Shown here: piece after piece, positions 17,181 to 26,692 of the stretch | How positions within the stretch are numbered: position 1 is the first letter of the stretch | Layout of the letters: each line of letters opens with the position of its first letter | Source of the DNA: CBDCVN01 sp965223045 | GTDB taxonomy: Bacteria > Deinococcota > Deinococci > Deinococcales > Trueperaceae | Direction of reading: 5' to 3' | Length of the DNA: 64,000 bases | Assembly (NCBI GenBank): GCA_965223045.1 | Contig: CBDCVN010000013.1 | Coordinates: 4,960,001 to 5,024,000 of the forward strand | Notes under the pieces: generated by a model | The model's input: only the letters and a program-made list of their open reading frames with translations | The model's database searches: none | What the model was told of the DNA's origin: nothing | Made by a program: the position numbers and the translations under genes

Positions 17181-17664
17181 GAAGTAGTGTGATATTAAGC
17201 AAATCTAATGCAGCACAGTCATCTCATTGGGGTGGCAAGCTTTATTTAGCTTGGATAGGTGCAAATACCATTGCAGAGGTTATAGGTTTAGGGTTGAGTG
17301 CTTTACTAATTATATCCTTGAGTACAAGGTTTGAGGGTGAGCTAGGTATCTTGCTTGGGGCTGTAGTTATGGTAGTAGTAGGAACCTTTTTAGAAGGAGT
17401 AGTAGTGGGAATTGCTCAGTGGTGGGTGTTGCGCAGAGCTATTTTGGGATTTAGTGCTCGAGCTTGGGTAACTATGACAGCTCTTGGAGCAGGTATTGCT
17501 TGGATACTAGGAATTATTCCTAGTGGCTTAATGAATTTAAATGGGGCTAATGACAGTGCTCCACCAACGTTGGATAATTTGACTACATTATCCCTTGCAG
17601 CATTAATGGGACTTGTTTTGGGGCCAGTTCTAGCTACACCGCAATGGTGGGTCTTACGTAACTA

Positions 17665-18626
17665 GAGGGTGTTTGGGAAATACCTATTAAGCAAAATTGG
17701 GAGTGGATTGATGCGCTAAACGCTTGGTCATGATATCACACATAGCCATGTAGATAAAGGCTTCACTTGTTGCTGCTAATACTTCATAATCTTTACTTAA
17801 GCGTCTATAGTTTCCTAACCATGCAAATGTCCTCTCCACTACCCATCTTTGTGGGATAACTTGAAAACCTTTTCCTTCTGGTTTCTTTGTTACTTCTAAT
17901 ATCCACCCACATATGTCCAGCACCCACTTCTCTAATCTCGCACTGACATAACCTTGATCTGCTTTTATTACTTTTAATCTTGGCATAGTGCTTTTTATGG
18001 CCTTCAACATTTGCTCTAATCCTTTCTTATCTGACCTATTCGCTGTAGTTACAAGTACAACTATCAATAATCCCATGGTATCAACCAATATATGACGTTT
18101 ACGTCCATTAACCTTTTTTCCTCCATCGTACCCATTCTCTTCATGCACACTACCTTTGACCGATTGACTATCGGCAATACCTACACTGCAATCAGCAAGT
18201 TTTCCTTCCTGCTCACGGAGTTTTCTGCGTAAATGTTTGTTTAAAGCCTTCCACAAACCTGATTTACACCATTTATCAAAGTGATAACGCACACTTTGAT
18301 AGGCAGGAAAATCATGTGGAAGATCACGCCAAGTACAACCATTGCGCAGAAGGTAACGTATAGCATTTACGATTTCACGGAGATCAAGGCTCATGGGACG
18401 TCCCCGCTTAGTACTTTTGGTCAAAACTTTAAGTAGAAAGGCTTCAATTATAAGCCACTGTACATCAGTAACGTCAGTAGAGTATGCTTGTCTATGATTT
18501 GTTTTCATAGTAGCTATACTGACATATATTGGGTATAGCTACTTCATTTCTAAAATGTTACACTTAGTTCAAATTTCAGCCAAAATGCTAGATCTTTCAA
18601 AGGAACACTAATTTCCAAACACCCTC
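17665..18626 (-). mobile_element. IS5-family insertion sequence, copy 1, 962 bp
   Basis: The ends read GAGGGTGTTTGG and CCAAACACCCTC, flanked by TA on both sides (17663-17664, 18627-18628). A second copy of the same length lies at 43418-44379, and the transposase proteins are identical. The short TA duplication fits the IS427-like branch of the IS5 family. Confidence 0.93.
17687..18508 (-). CDS. IS5-family transposase
   Basis: 273 residues in one frame. The N-terminal domain contains LRNGCTWRDLPHDFPAYQSV, typical of IS5/IS427 transposases. GIADSQSVKGS holds the first catalytic Asp, VIKADQGYVS the second, and WVVERTFAWLGNYRRL the catalytic Glu block. It appears complete. The product is identical to that of the copy at 43536-44357. 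Confidence 0.94.
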   Translation of the reverse strand: MKTNHRQAYSTDVTDVQWLIIEAFLLKVLTKSTKRGRPMSLDLREIVNAIRYLLRNGCTWRDLPHDFPAYQSVRYHFDKWCKSGLWKALNKHLRRKLREQEGKLADCSVGIADSQSVKGSVHEENGYDGGKKVNGRKRHILVDTMGLLIVVLVTTANRSDKKGLEQMLKAIKSTMPRLKVIKADQGYVSARLEKWVLDICGWILEVTKKPEGKGFQVIPQRWVVERTFAWLGNYRRLSKDYEVLAATSEAFIYMAMCDIMTKRLAHQSTPNFA

Positions 18627-18869
18627 TACTCTCAAAAGGCTCTATGGTGGATGCCAGCTAATTCCTTAGCATGGGCTTTTGGTATGATTATTATTTTTAT
18701 TGCTGCTGGTAGTCTTTCGGAGGAAAGTATGCTATCCACTATTGTTTTGGTGTTGTTTCTTAGCCTAGCTGCCGCTGGTGCAGTAGTAGGCGCTATTCAC
18801 GGCTTAGCTCTTTTCTGGTTGTTTGACAAAAAGAATTTAAAAGCTACTTTAAGTGAAGGTGGGTTATAA

Positions 18870-19247
18870 AAGCTAAGGTACTTGCTCGAGTAATCAATGC
18901 CTCATCACTCATGCATAAATGGGGAAATTGACTTTGATTATTTATGGGGGTTAGTAACGGTTGGCTTATATTCAACAAAAATCTATATTTATTCCTAGAT
19001 GCTTAGTTTGAGTATATGTAGGAAAAAATACTACAAAACCTGTCAGAAATTTACGGATTTATCCTTTATAAGGATAAGTCTATTCTAACATCAGGATATC
19101 AATTCTCATGCATCTTAGTTTGCTATAACAGGAAACTTGGGAATGAGATAAGAAAAGCCTGACGTAGCTTACTTGGGACTTAAGGAACTGATGAAATCTT
19201 TTAGGCCTTTAATTAGTTTGCTTTGAAGCATAAAGGAGTATGGTGAC
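18870..19247. other. intergenic stretch with no gene seen
   Basis: AT-rich leader between the split membrane gene and the large secreted protein. It contains one CTCGAG (18886) and a short hairpin, TTATCCTTTATAAGGATAA, near 19059. A GGAG ribosome site lies a few bases before the ATG at 19248. No clear sigma-70 boxes with proper spacing were found. Confidence 0.35.
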
Positions 19248-21989
19248 ATGAATATAAATCTATCTAAAGCTAGTGGGGTTGTGCTCGTTGCATATAAAAA
19301 TCTGCTGATTATACTTACTTTAATTGTGATAGGTGGGTTTGCTACAGCACAAGTTTATGTTTTTACTGGTCAAGTTTATGAAGGTGAGCCTCCAAACCGT
19401 CAGCATCCCATTGCTAATGTTATCGTGCAACTTTTTGGTGATGAAGATGAGTGGCCAGAAAATAGTCCCAAAGAACTATTAGCACAGACAAATACGGATC
19501 GTAATGGGGAGTTTGTGATCGAGTGGGAACTACGCGAGCACGGATTTCCCTACTACCACGTCACTGTGATTGATCCACAGGGTGCTATGCCTATAAGCGC
19601 AGAAACGCACAGGCCGGGTTATGTAAAGAATTTTAATGTAGTGTCTTACTTAGATATTCCTCCCGGGGTATACGAGGGTAGCGTGTTTTGGGATGTTTTC
19701 GAGCAACTTCCTGAAGAGCTTAGAAGGTCAGAAAGTCCAACGCCTCCGCCAGAAGACCTAGTGGATTTGGTGCTGGCCGAATTTGCTTTAGAGGAACAGC
19801 TTATTGAAGGTGAACCTTTAGCAGCATTTGTGGTTGTTGAGAATAATAGCCAAGTTCCAGTTGGTGGCACCCTAGTAGCTATTTTTACTGCTGATGGGCA
19901 TTTTCTGGGCGAAAGCGTTATTGAGGTATTTGATCCGGGTCAAGTGCAGGAGATTATTATTGACTTATCGCCACTACCATTAGGTGAACACCGTCTGACA
20001 GCAATTATTGATCCAGGCAATGATATTGCTGAGGCAAACAAGGAGAATAACAGTAGGGACCGAGGGGTTGTGGTTTTTGCGAGTCGCGAACAGCCAACAC
20101 CACAAGATGCTCGAGAAGGCCTCCCACTCTATTATTTGGCGGAAGGGGGAAGGATAGAGCCTGAGAGAACACGAGATGAAGTTACAGCGGTGATGATACC
20201 GACCATCATGTACTATCTAGAACGTTACTTTGAGGACGTTCCAAATAAAACTGCTGTTGACCATCAGATTGCAGCGATTCTTGACGAAAACCCTGAAAGC
20301 CTTGCTTTCTTTGAGCGGGTTCTCGTGAATTACCATGAATTACCGGAGGAAACAAAGCTACAACGCTATGATGCACAGACCCTTAGCTTAACAGCAGCAC
20401 CGAGCATGTCACTTGATCTCGAGCAAATTAATGCACGTCTTAGCCTAGCTAACCCCGTGCTGGCTGGGCAGCCTGCTGGGGGCGAGACACCTGCTGCGCC
20501 AAGTGCGCTTGTCACCAAAAACATCTCGACGTTCCCAGACCCGGACATATCAGGTTCAGAAACCTACCGTATTCAATTGTCTTGGCAAGATAATTCGAGC
20601 AACGAACAGGGCTTTATTATTTACCGAGCTAGCCCTTATACTCTAGTTGGGGTGCCACTACAGGAGTACGCAAAGGTAGGTGCTAATGTAAACAGTTATG
20701 TTGATACGCTTCAGGCCCCCCAGAGCAAAGATGAGCAGTACTGTTATCAAGTAAGCGCTTACACTATAGCTCCTTTCAGTCTTGTTGGTCAGCCCCCTGC
20801 ACGCATTGAATCAGAACTATCCAATAAATCATGCTCAACCTTTGTTCCCCAAGCGCAGAGTTTTGTAGATACTGATAACGATGGGGTTCCTGACAGCCTC
20901 GATAAATGCCCAAACATTCATCACCAAGGTGCAGTCTTTACTGATGGCTGCCCAGACGCTGATGGTGATTATTGGGAAGACACTGTTGAGGATAACTGTG
21001 ACCTAAACTGGGGTGACCAACCTATTCCCGGAGACAATGCAGTCAAACCTCCCACGGGTTGCCCTTATAAGTACCGTCTCCGTTGGATGAAGATGACAGT
21101 GCTTAATAATACAGGACCTTACGCTTATTCCGGCTACAAGTTTACGCGTAGGTCAGATAAGTACCCCTATAACATCATTACCTTCCCGGGCGAAGGAAAC
21201 GATCCCTTTGATTTTGGCGAAGAACCTTACCTTTACTTCTCATTTGTCAATGGTCAATTGCAGGGCATGCCTATTCATTGGTCGAGCAGTTGGTGTTGCG
21301 GAGAACGCATTGACGTGAAACAGAAAAAGGATATTGAACCTGATGATGATCCCAGTGGCCACAGCCCCCCTATTACTGAACAAGCGTTAGAAGATTTGAA
21401 GAAATATGGGCTTACCGTTTTTCCGGGGGGGCTTTCTAAAATTAATGATGAAATTGATAGAGATCTTGGCTTGATAATGACGGTCACCCTGATGGAACGC
21501 GATTGGACAACCACTGTTACCCCGACAGCGCAAGCTAGTGAGATTGGTGCTACCTTTGCAATTGGTGGTGAAGTCTTTGATGCAGTTAAGACCTGTGTTG
21601 GTTCAGGTGGTACTGGTTGCATGTTTGCCATTGGAAATGCCCTCAAGGGCGTAATTGAAGCAGCCTTTGACCTATCACAATCCCCACAACCCATAGAGGT
21701 TGATGACCCTGATGACTTTATGGGTACAGATATCTGGTATATTTCACGTAAAGAAGCACAGTCTGTAACCAGTGATGATGGAGCTTACGGGTTCTGGTTT
21801 GATATGCCAAGCCAATATTGGGTTTCTTGTTTGGGCATTCCTTGTGGGCCTAGCAACAGTTTTCCTGTGACCATGCGCACCCGACTCGAATTTTGTTTAC
21901 ACCGAGAAGGTGTTAGTGAAAGTGAGCTTAAAAAAGCTTGCGAACCCTATACTCAGGTGCTTCCTTGGCCCATGAAGCCCCAGCCGTAA
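19248..21989 (+). CDS. large secreted multidomain protein
   Basis: 913 residues with a signal peptide (hydrophobic residues about 19-34, cleavage near FATAQ). Domains in order: a carboxypeptidase-regulatory or Cna-B-like beta domain (about 35-125), a CARDB-like adhesion domain (about 165-275, with NNSQVPVGGTL and DIAEANKENN), a helical stretch, an FN3-like domain with LSWQDNSSNEQGFIIYR (about 440-530), and thrombospondin type 3 calcium-binding repeats (DTDNDGVPDSLDKCPN, DADGDYWEDTVEDNC). A Cys-containing C-terminal region of unknown family follows. It is likely a surface or matrix protein. The following gene is a separate unit. Confidence 0.75.
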   Translation: MNINLSKASGVVLVAYKNLLIILTLIVIGGFATAQVYVFTGQVYEGEPPNRQHPIANVIVQLFGDEDEWPENSPKELLAQTNTDRNGEFVIEWELREHGFPYYHVTVIDPQGAMPISAETHRPGYVKNFNVVSYLDIPPGVYEGSVFWDVFEQLPEELRRSESPTPPPEDLVDLVLAEFALEEQLIEGEPLAAFVVVENNSQVPVGGTLVAIFTADGHFLGESVIEVFDPGQVQEIIIDLSPLPLGEHRLTAIIDPGNDIAEANKENNSRDRGVVVFASREQPTPQDAREGLPLYYLAEGGRIEPERTRDEVTAVMIPTIMYYLERYFEDVPNKTAVDHQIAAILDENPESLAFFERVLVNYHELPEETKLQRYDAQTLSLTAAPSMSLDLEQINARLSLANPVLAGQPAGGETPAAPSALVTKNISTFPDPDISGSETYRIQLSWQDNSSNEQGFIIYRASPYTLVGVPLQEYAKVGANVNSYVDTLQAPQSKDEQYCYQVSAYTIAPFSLVGQPPARIESELSNKSCSTFVPQAQSFVDTDNDGVPDSLDKCPNIHHQGAVFTDGCPDADGDYWEDTVEDNCDLNWGDQPIPGDNAVKPPTGCPYKYRLRWMKMTVLNNTGPYAYSGYKFTRRSDKYPYNIITFPGEGNDPFDFGEEPYLYFSFVNGQLQGMPIHWSSSWCCGERIDVKQKKDIEPDDDPSGHSPPITEQALEDLKKYGLTVFPGGLSKINDEIDRDLGLIMTVTLMERDWTTTVTPTAQASEIGATFAIGGEVFDAVKTCVGSGGTGCMFAIGNALKGVIEAAFDLSQSPQPIEVDDPDDFMGTDIWYISRKEAQSVTSDDGAYGFWFDMPSQYWVSCLGIPCGPSNSFPVTMRTRLEFCLHREGVSESELKKACEPYTQVLPWPMKPQP

Positions 21990-22067
21990 AGCCACAGTAA
22001 GAGAAAAGTGAAGTTTGAGTCCTGACAACTTAACCTACCTAGACAAAACACACTGGCAATCCGCTTT

Positions 22068-22094
22068 GACTCCGATTGATAACCCATCGGAGTC
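22068..22094 (+). terminator. hairpin after the large secreted protein gene
   Basis: GACTCCGAT (22068-22076) pairs perfectly with ATCGGAGTC (22086-22094), followed only by ATTCTC. A terminator without a strong T-run, or an mRNA-stabilising stem. Confidence 0.45.
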
Positions 22095-22168
22095 ATTCTC
22101 GAAGTCTCTACTGTAGCGTTTTGCTATATAGTACGACCCAGTTGATACATACTAGAAAGGAGTTAATT

Positions 22169-23046
22169 ATGAAAAAGGTGGCTTTAGGTACAGAGTTCTT
22201 GCAGCTTTTAACAACAAGGTTGCTTAACTATTCACTGGAATTACGCACCCCTTAAAAAGTCTTTCACAAACAAAGTATTCCTGCATATACCTTTCTAAAG
22301 ATGTGTGCAGGAATGATTTATTCTCTTAGAGCGTAAACTCTTTTCCAGACAGGTTGAGGTATTATCTGACAAAAAGTATAAGTGTGGAATTACCCCAAAA
22401 AGTTTTTAGAGGCATTTTGAGGTGGGTAAGATTACTGTGCAGGAAATAGTAAAAAACGATTTTGCGTCAGAGGCACATCTTATGGCATGTGGTCGGCAAA
22501 AACCCTTATCTAGATGAGTAATTAGAGCCTGCGTAATTCCAGTATTCAATTATTTCTCTTTTAGTTTTACTGGCAATTTCTTTAAGCTCATGTGCACTAG
22601 TTGCCCATGGTCCTTCACAAAATGTTCTAGTGAATTCTAGACCAGAAGGTGCAGAAGTTTTTCTGGAAGGTAAGTTTATGGGTAAAACCCCCATAAAAAT
22701 TACTTTAAAGCGGAGTGGTACGCACGAACTAAAATTGCGTTATGGTACACAAGAAAGGGTGGTGTTAGTCAAAAGTCATGCTGACACTACTTCAATTATA
22801 CTTGATGCGATCCCATTAGCAATCATTGGTGGCCTCACAACTGCTGTTTGTATAGAATCTCTTATTGACGATAATGGGAGCAGTAATGATACTGGTTGGT
22901 TCTCCGATTGGAATTTGGCAGGAGATATTTGTAATGCAGGCTTACTTTTTAGCCTTGCATCAACCACCCCCTTGGTCGTTGATGCTGCAACAGGGTCTTG
23001 GCATAAGCTCTCACCAAAGGAAGTAATGGTTGATTTTACTGAATAG
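22169..23046 (+). pseudogene. PEGA-domain lipoprotein, split by the MITE
   Basis: Begins ATG at 22169 behind AAAGGAG. After 22 codons the MITE (22235-22542) interrupts. Removing the MITE and one TATTCA joins the frame exactly into a lipoprotein signal, NYSIISLLVLLAISLSSCAL (lipid Cys in LSSC), then a PEGA domain (NSRPEGAEVFLEGKFMGKTP). Two hydrophobic segments and a C-terminal tail follow, 187 residues in all. As it stands, translation from the ATG would stop in the MITE. An internal GTG at 22630 could give a product without export signal, but that is unlikely to be useful. Confidence 0.88.
22235..22542 (-). mobile_element. 308-bp MITE, copy 2 (inverted)
   Basis: Same length, inverted ends and sequence as the copies at 2123-2430 and 38264-38571, but in the opposite orientation. 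Target duplication TATTCA at 22229-22234 and 22543-22548. It lies within the signal-peptide region of a lipoprotein gene. Confidence 0.93.
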
Positions 23047-23278
23047 CCCTATAAGCCTGCCCTAGTTTGGGCTCCAACAAAAATTCACACACGTTTATGC
23101 CTAGGCGATTAATATAATACAAGGGATGTTTGTCTACTTGCATAGCATCTTCTTTTTATCTTTATATAAACCTTGGGTGCTAGGTGCTTAGACAAGAAGG
23201 AAAAGTAAAAGATTGTGAGTGGGAATCCTAAAGCAGATGTTGGTAAGAATATTCCAGAATGAGTTGAAGGCATATTTT

Positions 23279-23671
23279 ATGAAAAACTTAATATGGAGAT
23301 ATGTTTTATTATGCTTGCTTTTTACAGCATGCATTCATAACTCTTCTCAGTCAGATGTAAACATTGATCTGGATCCCTTTGTTATTATGGCGGCAAATGC
23401 AAGTTGTGCTGACAAGGCTAACCGCTTGTATCTAATAGATGAGAAGTTAGTGTTTTGGGTAGTGGAAGGGAGTTGCTCTGATGCTAGCTTCAATTACAGA
23501 TTGTTTTATAAAAACCCAGAGAATGTTGTTTGCTATACTCAAGATTCTATAGCAGGCCCTCAATCAAAATGTTTAGAAAAATATCAGCAGTTGTTTGCTA
23601 CTGTGGTAGCTAATTTAGATGAATCAGACTTGGGCTTAGGAGTTGATTATGAAGTTAAGCAAATATCCTGA
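23279..23671 (+). CDS. small lipoprotein of unknown function
   Basis: From the ATG at 23279 the protein has 130 residues and starts MKNLIWRYVLLCLLFTACIH, a lipoprotein signal with the lipid Cys in LFTAC. The frame stays open upstream to 23219, but this start gives the better signal peptide. The mature part has five further Cys and the pattern FWVVEGSCSDASFNYRLFY. I do not recognise the family. It stands alone between two intergenic stretches. Confidence 0.65.
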   Translation: MKNLIWRYVLLCLLFTACIHNSSQSDVNIDLDPFVIMAANASCADKANRLYLIDEKLVFWVVEGSCSDASFNYRLFYKNPENVVCYTQDSIAGPQSKCLEKYQQLFATVVANLDESDLGLGVDYEVKQIS

Positions 23672-24008
23672 GTACAAGTTAGTCTTAATCCATTCATCAT
23701 TATTATAGCAAAAAGCATAAGCTACAAGGTTTACTAGTCTAATAACTCTTATTTCCTTTCTTTTCCCTCATCTAAGTAGGAGTGTAAAAGTTTTTGTGAA
23801 TCACTTAGGAGTAATCAGTGTCTATACTAGTAGTCAGAAGTTAGTAGTCAGCATAACTAAGCCCCACTGACTACTAGCTACTGGCTTCTAGCTACTATTT
23901 TCAGCCTCACAAGAAAATTAACAAGTATTTATGCAGAGGTGCTTATGCAACTAGCACCCAAGGTTATTACCTTATATGTAGTAAGCGAAGGAATGGATTA
24001 ATAAGCTG
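23672..24008. other. intergenic stretch carrying a long inverted repeat
   Basis: No gene is seen. The main content is the imperfect inverted repeat at 23828-23897. The rest is AT-rich leader for the membrane protein gene at 24009. Confidence 0.4.
23828..23897. repeat. imperfect inverted repeat of AGTAGTCAG units
   Basis: TAGTAGTCAGAAGTTAGTAG on the left arm, and CTGACTACTAGCTACTGGCT followed by TCTAGCTACTA on the right, separated by about 16 bases. Within each arm the unit AGTAGTCAG/AGTAGCTAG recurs. Such TAGTAG/CAGTAG stem-loop repeats occur between genes in various bacteria; their function is unknown. Confidence 0.6.
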
Positions 24009-24683
24009 ATGGATACATTTTGGCAACTAGTAGGGGGAGCACTACGTTTTGAAGAAACCGCATTCCGGTTGATTATAGCATTGCCTACTCCTAACTTTAT
24101 TGCCTTTTGGGTAGTTTTCTTAGCTGGCCTTTCTGAAGCAGTAGGGCAGAGTGTGGTACTCTTTATAAACCGTGTAAAGCGTAAGCGCTTTGTGCTTAGC
24201 CTACTGATGAGTGCTGCTATATTCACTTTCACTTTCTTTTTCTGGGCATTAAGCGTGTGGTCGGTAGGCCAGCTGATTTTTGGTGGGGATGCATCCCTTA
24301 GGATAGTAGCTCGAGCAGTAGGCCTAGGCTATGCCCCTATGCTATTTGGTTTTTTGGTGATAGTGCCTCATTTTGGCAACCCCATATGGATATTATTGCA
24401 ATTGTGGAGTCTTCTGGCAGTATTAGTAGGAGTTGAAATAGCGTTTGACTTTGCTAGATGGCAAGCACTGCTTACAAGTATACTGGGTTGGTTGGTCTGG
24501 CAACTTTTACAAAGTACTATTGGGCGACCCTTAGTTTTCTTGGCTCGCAGACTTAGACACAGGGCAGCAGGTGCACCAGTGGTAACTGATCGGCAGAAAC
24601 TCGAGCAACTTTTAAAGGCTGAGACAACCCAGCTAAAAAAAACTTTACATGAAAGTGTAGAGCAGGATGAGGACAAAATATGA
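24009..24683 (+). CDS. membrane protein, possibly Yip1-like
   Basis: 224 residues with five hydrophobic segments (about residues 30-50, 62-90, 105-130, 135-160, 165-180) and a charged C-terminal helix. GLGYAPMLFGFLVIVPHFG resembles the conserved block of Yip1-domain proteins, but the match is weak. The gene overlaps the next one by 4 bp, so the two products probably act together at the membrane. Function unknown. Confidence 0.6.
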   Translation: MDTFWQLVGGALRFEETAFRLIIALPTPNFIAFWVVFLAGLSEAVGQSVVLFINRVKRKRFVLSLLMSAAIFTFTFFFWALSVWSVGQLIFGGDASLRIVARAVGLGYAPMLFGFLVIVPHFGNPIWILLQLWSLLAVLVGVEIAFDFARWQALLTSILGWLVWQLLQSTIGRPLVFLARRLRHRAAGAPVVTDRQKLEQLLKAETTQLKKTLHESVEQDEDKI

Positions 24684-25654
24684 GTGAAGTACTTAGCCAC
24701 ATCCTCTCACTAGTAGGTATTGGGCTAATTGGGTTTTTAATTGCTATGATGCTGGCTCCGCTCGAGGCACTAGGTTGGTGGGCAGGTTGGTTGGGTGATG
24801 ACCTTGACACTTCAATGCAGGAAGATACAACACTAAGTAGTGCTTCTAACCTGAAACATAAAAGACAATATGTAGTTTTTCTAGATGGTATTGCTAAAGT
24901 GGGAGTGGACAACTATGAATATGCTGAGAATTTTCTAGAATTGCTAGAGACAAACCTTCCTGAAGCTATTGTTCTTGGAGGAGATATAATGCCTTATTCA
25001 GTGACTAATAAGGGCCTTTTAAAGGGACGTCCTTTATCAACTTTTTGGCGCTATGCTTTGCAGCGCAAACTTAAGAAGACAAGTGATGCTATTGGCTTTA
25101 CTATTAACTTTCGTAATTTGTTTCAAGTACTAGTCTCGGCTGATAAACGCTATGGACCAATTTATAATCAAGGTGAAGCACAAGTAATTTTGGATAATCT
25201 CTTAAGGCACGGTTACCAACTGAAGAGTGGCACTCCAATTATACTTATTGGTTACAGTGGCGGAGGGCAAATTGCTGTGGGGGTAGCACCTTATCTCAAG
25301 GAAGTGCTAGGTGCTCCCATAACTGTTATTTCACTTGGTGGCACAATTAGTTCGGATTCTGGACTTTTGCAACTGCAACATCTTTATCACTTAGTAGGGA
25401 GCAAAGACAATGTTCACAAACTAGGGCCAATGCTATGTCCGGGGCGGTGGCCTGTCTTTGCTTACTCAACTTGGAATCAATTAAAGCAACAAGGCAAAAT
25501 CACCCTGATGTCTACAGGTTCAATGGTTCACAATGGCCCAGGTTCTTATATGGATGCCAAACAGCAAACTGCTGATGGACAGAGTTTTGTTGAACACACT
25601 GTTGAACTTATTACTAACCTTATTAGGAAGGTTAAGTACAGAATAGAAAGTTAG
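24680..25654 (+). CDS. membrane-anchored alpha/beta-hydrolase-like protein
   Basis: 324 residues: an N-terminal membrane segment (about 8-30), then a soluble domain in which IILIGYSGGGQIAVGVAP is a G-x-S-x-G nucleophile elbow with Ser near residue 196. VVFLDGIAKVG would be the first strand. A late HNGPGSYMD could provide the His. It may be a lipase or esterase; the substrate is unknown. Translationally coupled to the membrane protein upstream; its 3' end overlaps the convergent deacetylase gene by 4 bp. Confidence 0.6.
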   Translation: MSEVLSHILSLVGIGLIGFLIAMMLAPLEALGWWAGWLGDDLDTSMQEDTTLSSASNLKHKRQYVVFLDGIAKVGVDNYEYAENFLELLETNLPEAIVLGGDIMPYSVTNKGLLKGRPLSTFWRYALQRKLKKTSDAIGFTINFRNLFQVLVSADKRYGPIYNQGEAQVILDNLLRHGYQLKSGTPIILIGYSGGGQIAVGVAPYLKEVLGAPITVISLGGTISSDSGLLQLQHLYHLVGSKDNVHKLGPMLCPGRWPVFAYSTWNQLKQQGKITLMSTGSMVHNGPGSYMDAKQQTADGQSFVEHTVELITNLIRKVKYRIES

Positions 25655-26532
25655 GCAGTGAGCGAGTTTGAGAAGTGATCAAAGGAAGTTAAAGTAATGT
25701 TGGCATCTTCAACCTTTTGGTGCACTTTTCTATCAGTGAGCACAGCCAATTCAGTTTCACGCATTCGGTAGGTGTCTTCTTTTCTGCCTAAGTAGCCCGG
25801 GTGACACACTATTTCTGTTGTGCCGTTTGGCAACTGGCCTAAAATTCTTAATAAGTTTTCCAAAGAAGCATTTTTCCTAAAGAAGCCTATTTCTATAGAA
25901 TCTGGCTGAATTGTAGGTGGATCTAAAGTACGGGCACATTTTAGTTTTGGCCACAACTTAAAAAGACTGGGGGCCACGACTTTTCCGATTTGTCCAGTGT
26001 TAACAACTTCTTGCTGGAGCTTATCAATTAGGGGTTGCCCATTTTTGCGTATAGGCAAACTATGTTCAGTAGCTAGTTGAATAACTACTTTTCGACAAAC
26101 CAAACTTAGAGAATCTATCATCTGGTGAGAGTCAAGGTGATCAGGCAGTTTCCCTGCCAACTGGACAAAACGCTCAAATTGTGCTCTTACTTCAGCTTCT
26201 ACATCTTCAAATCGCCATCTGCGTGGCGAGAGTAAGCCGCACTGAACTGCCACAAAACGCCCATCAACTTGCACTAGGCTTGGTACTTGGCTTGCGGCTA
26301 AGATTGGTTCGCCATAGGTTAAGTTAATGTGTAAGCCAATACCCATTTTAGGAGCTTGCTTTTGGATAACTCTTATCCCTGCTAAAGCATCCGGCATGTT
26401 GACCATGGCAGTTGTTGAAGTTACTATGCCCTGTTGGTGTGCTTTGAGAATACCTTGATTAACTCCCTCTGATAGACCAAGATCGTCAGCATTTACAATT
26501 AAAGTTTTAGAGTTAATATTTTCCCTACGCAA
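25651..26532 (-). CDS. ChbG/YdjC-family carbohydrate deacetylase
   Basis: 293 residues. TLIVNADDLGLSEGVNQGI carries the Asp-Asp metal-binding start of the YdjC fold, LPDHLDSHQ the first His, and TEIVCHPGYLG the second. These enzymes remove N-acetyl groups from oligosaccharides such as diacetylchitobiose, using a divalent metal. No signal peptide is seen. The gene is monocistronic and convergent with the hydrolase gene at 24680. The exact sugar is not predictable. Confidence 0.88.
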   Translation of the reverse strand: MRRENINSKTLIVNADDLGLSEGVNQGILKAHQQGIVTSTTAMVNMPDALAGIRVIQKQAPKMGIGLHINLTYGEPILAASQVPSLVQVDGRFVAVQCGLLSPRRWRFEDVEAEVRAQFERFVQLAGKLPDHLDSHQMIDSLSLVCRKVVIQLATEHSLPIRKNGQPLIDKLQQEVVNTGQIGKVVAPSLFKLWPKLKCARTLDPPTIQPDSIEIGFFRKNASLENLLRILGQLPNGTTEIVCHPGYLGRKEDTYRMRETELAVLTDRKVHQKVEDANITLTSFDHFSNSLTA

Positions 26533-26692
26533 GAAATTTTCATTTTATATTTGGCTCGAGTTGAGATAACTATTTTACTCAACAACCTATAACAGCTCTA
26601 TACTAACATAAAGCTATACAAAGTGTTTGATTTTTCCTGTTAGGATTATAGAACCTTTACAATAGCAATTATTTCTAGCTACAATTTGTAAT

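Larger units (their letters stand above)
17189..18869 (+). pseudogene. polytopic membrane protein, split by an IS5-like element
   Basis: The left part (17189-17664) encodes three to four membrane segments and ends at QWWVLRN. The right part (18629-18869) encodes two more, from MPANSLAWAFGMIIIF to the stop. Removing the IS (17665-18626) and one TA joins them in frame as VLRNYSQKALWWMPANS, giving 238 residues. The sequence pattern QWWVLRR...QWWVLRN...LWWMPAN is repetitive, as in small bacterial membrane proteins of unknown function. The frame starts at GTG or a nearby codon, 8 bp after the CBS gene. Confidence 0.85.
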
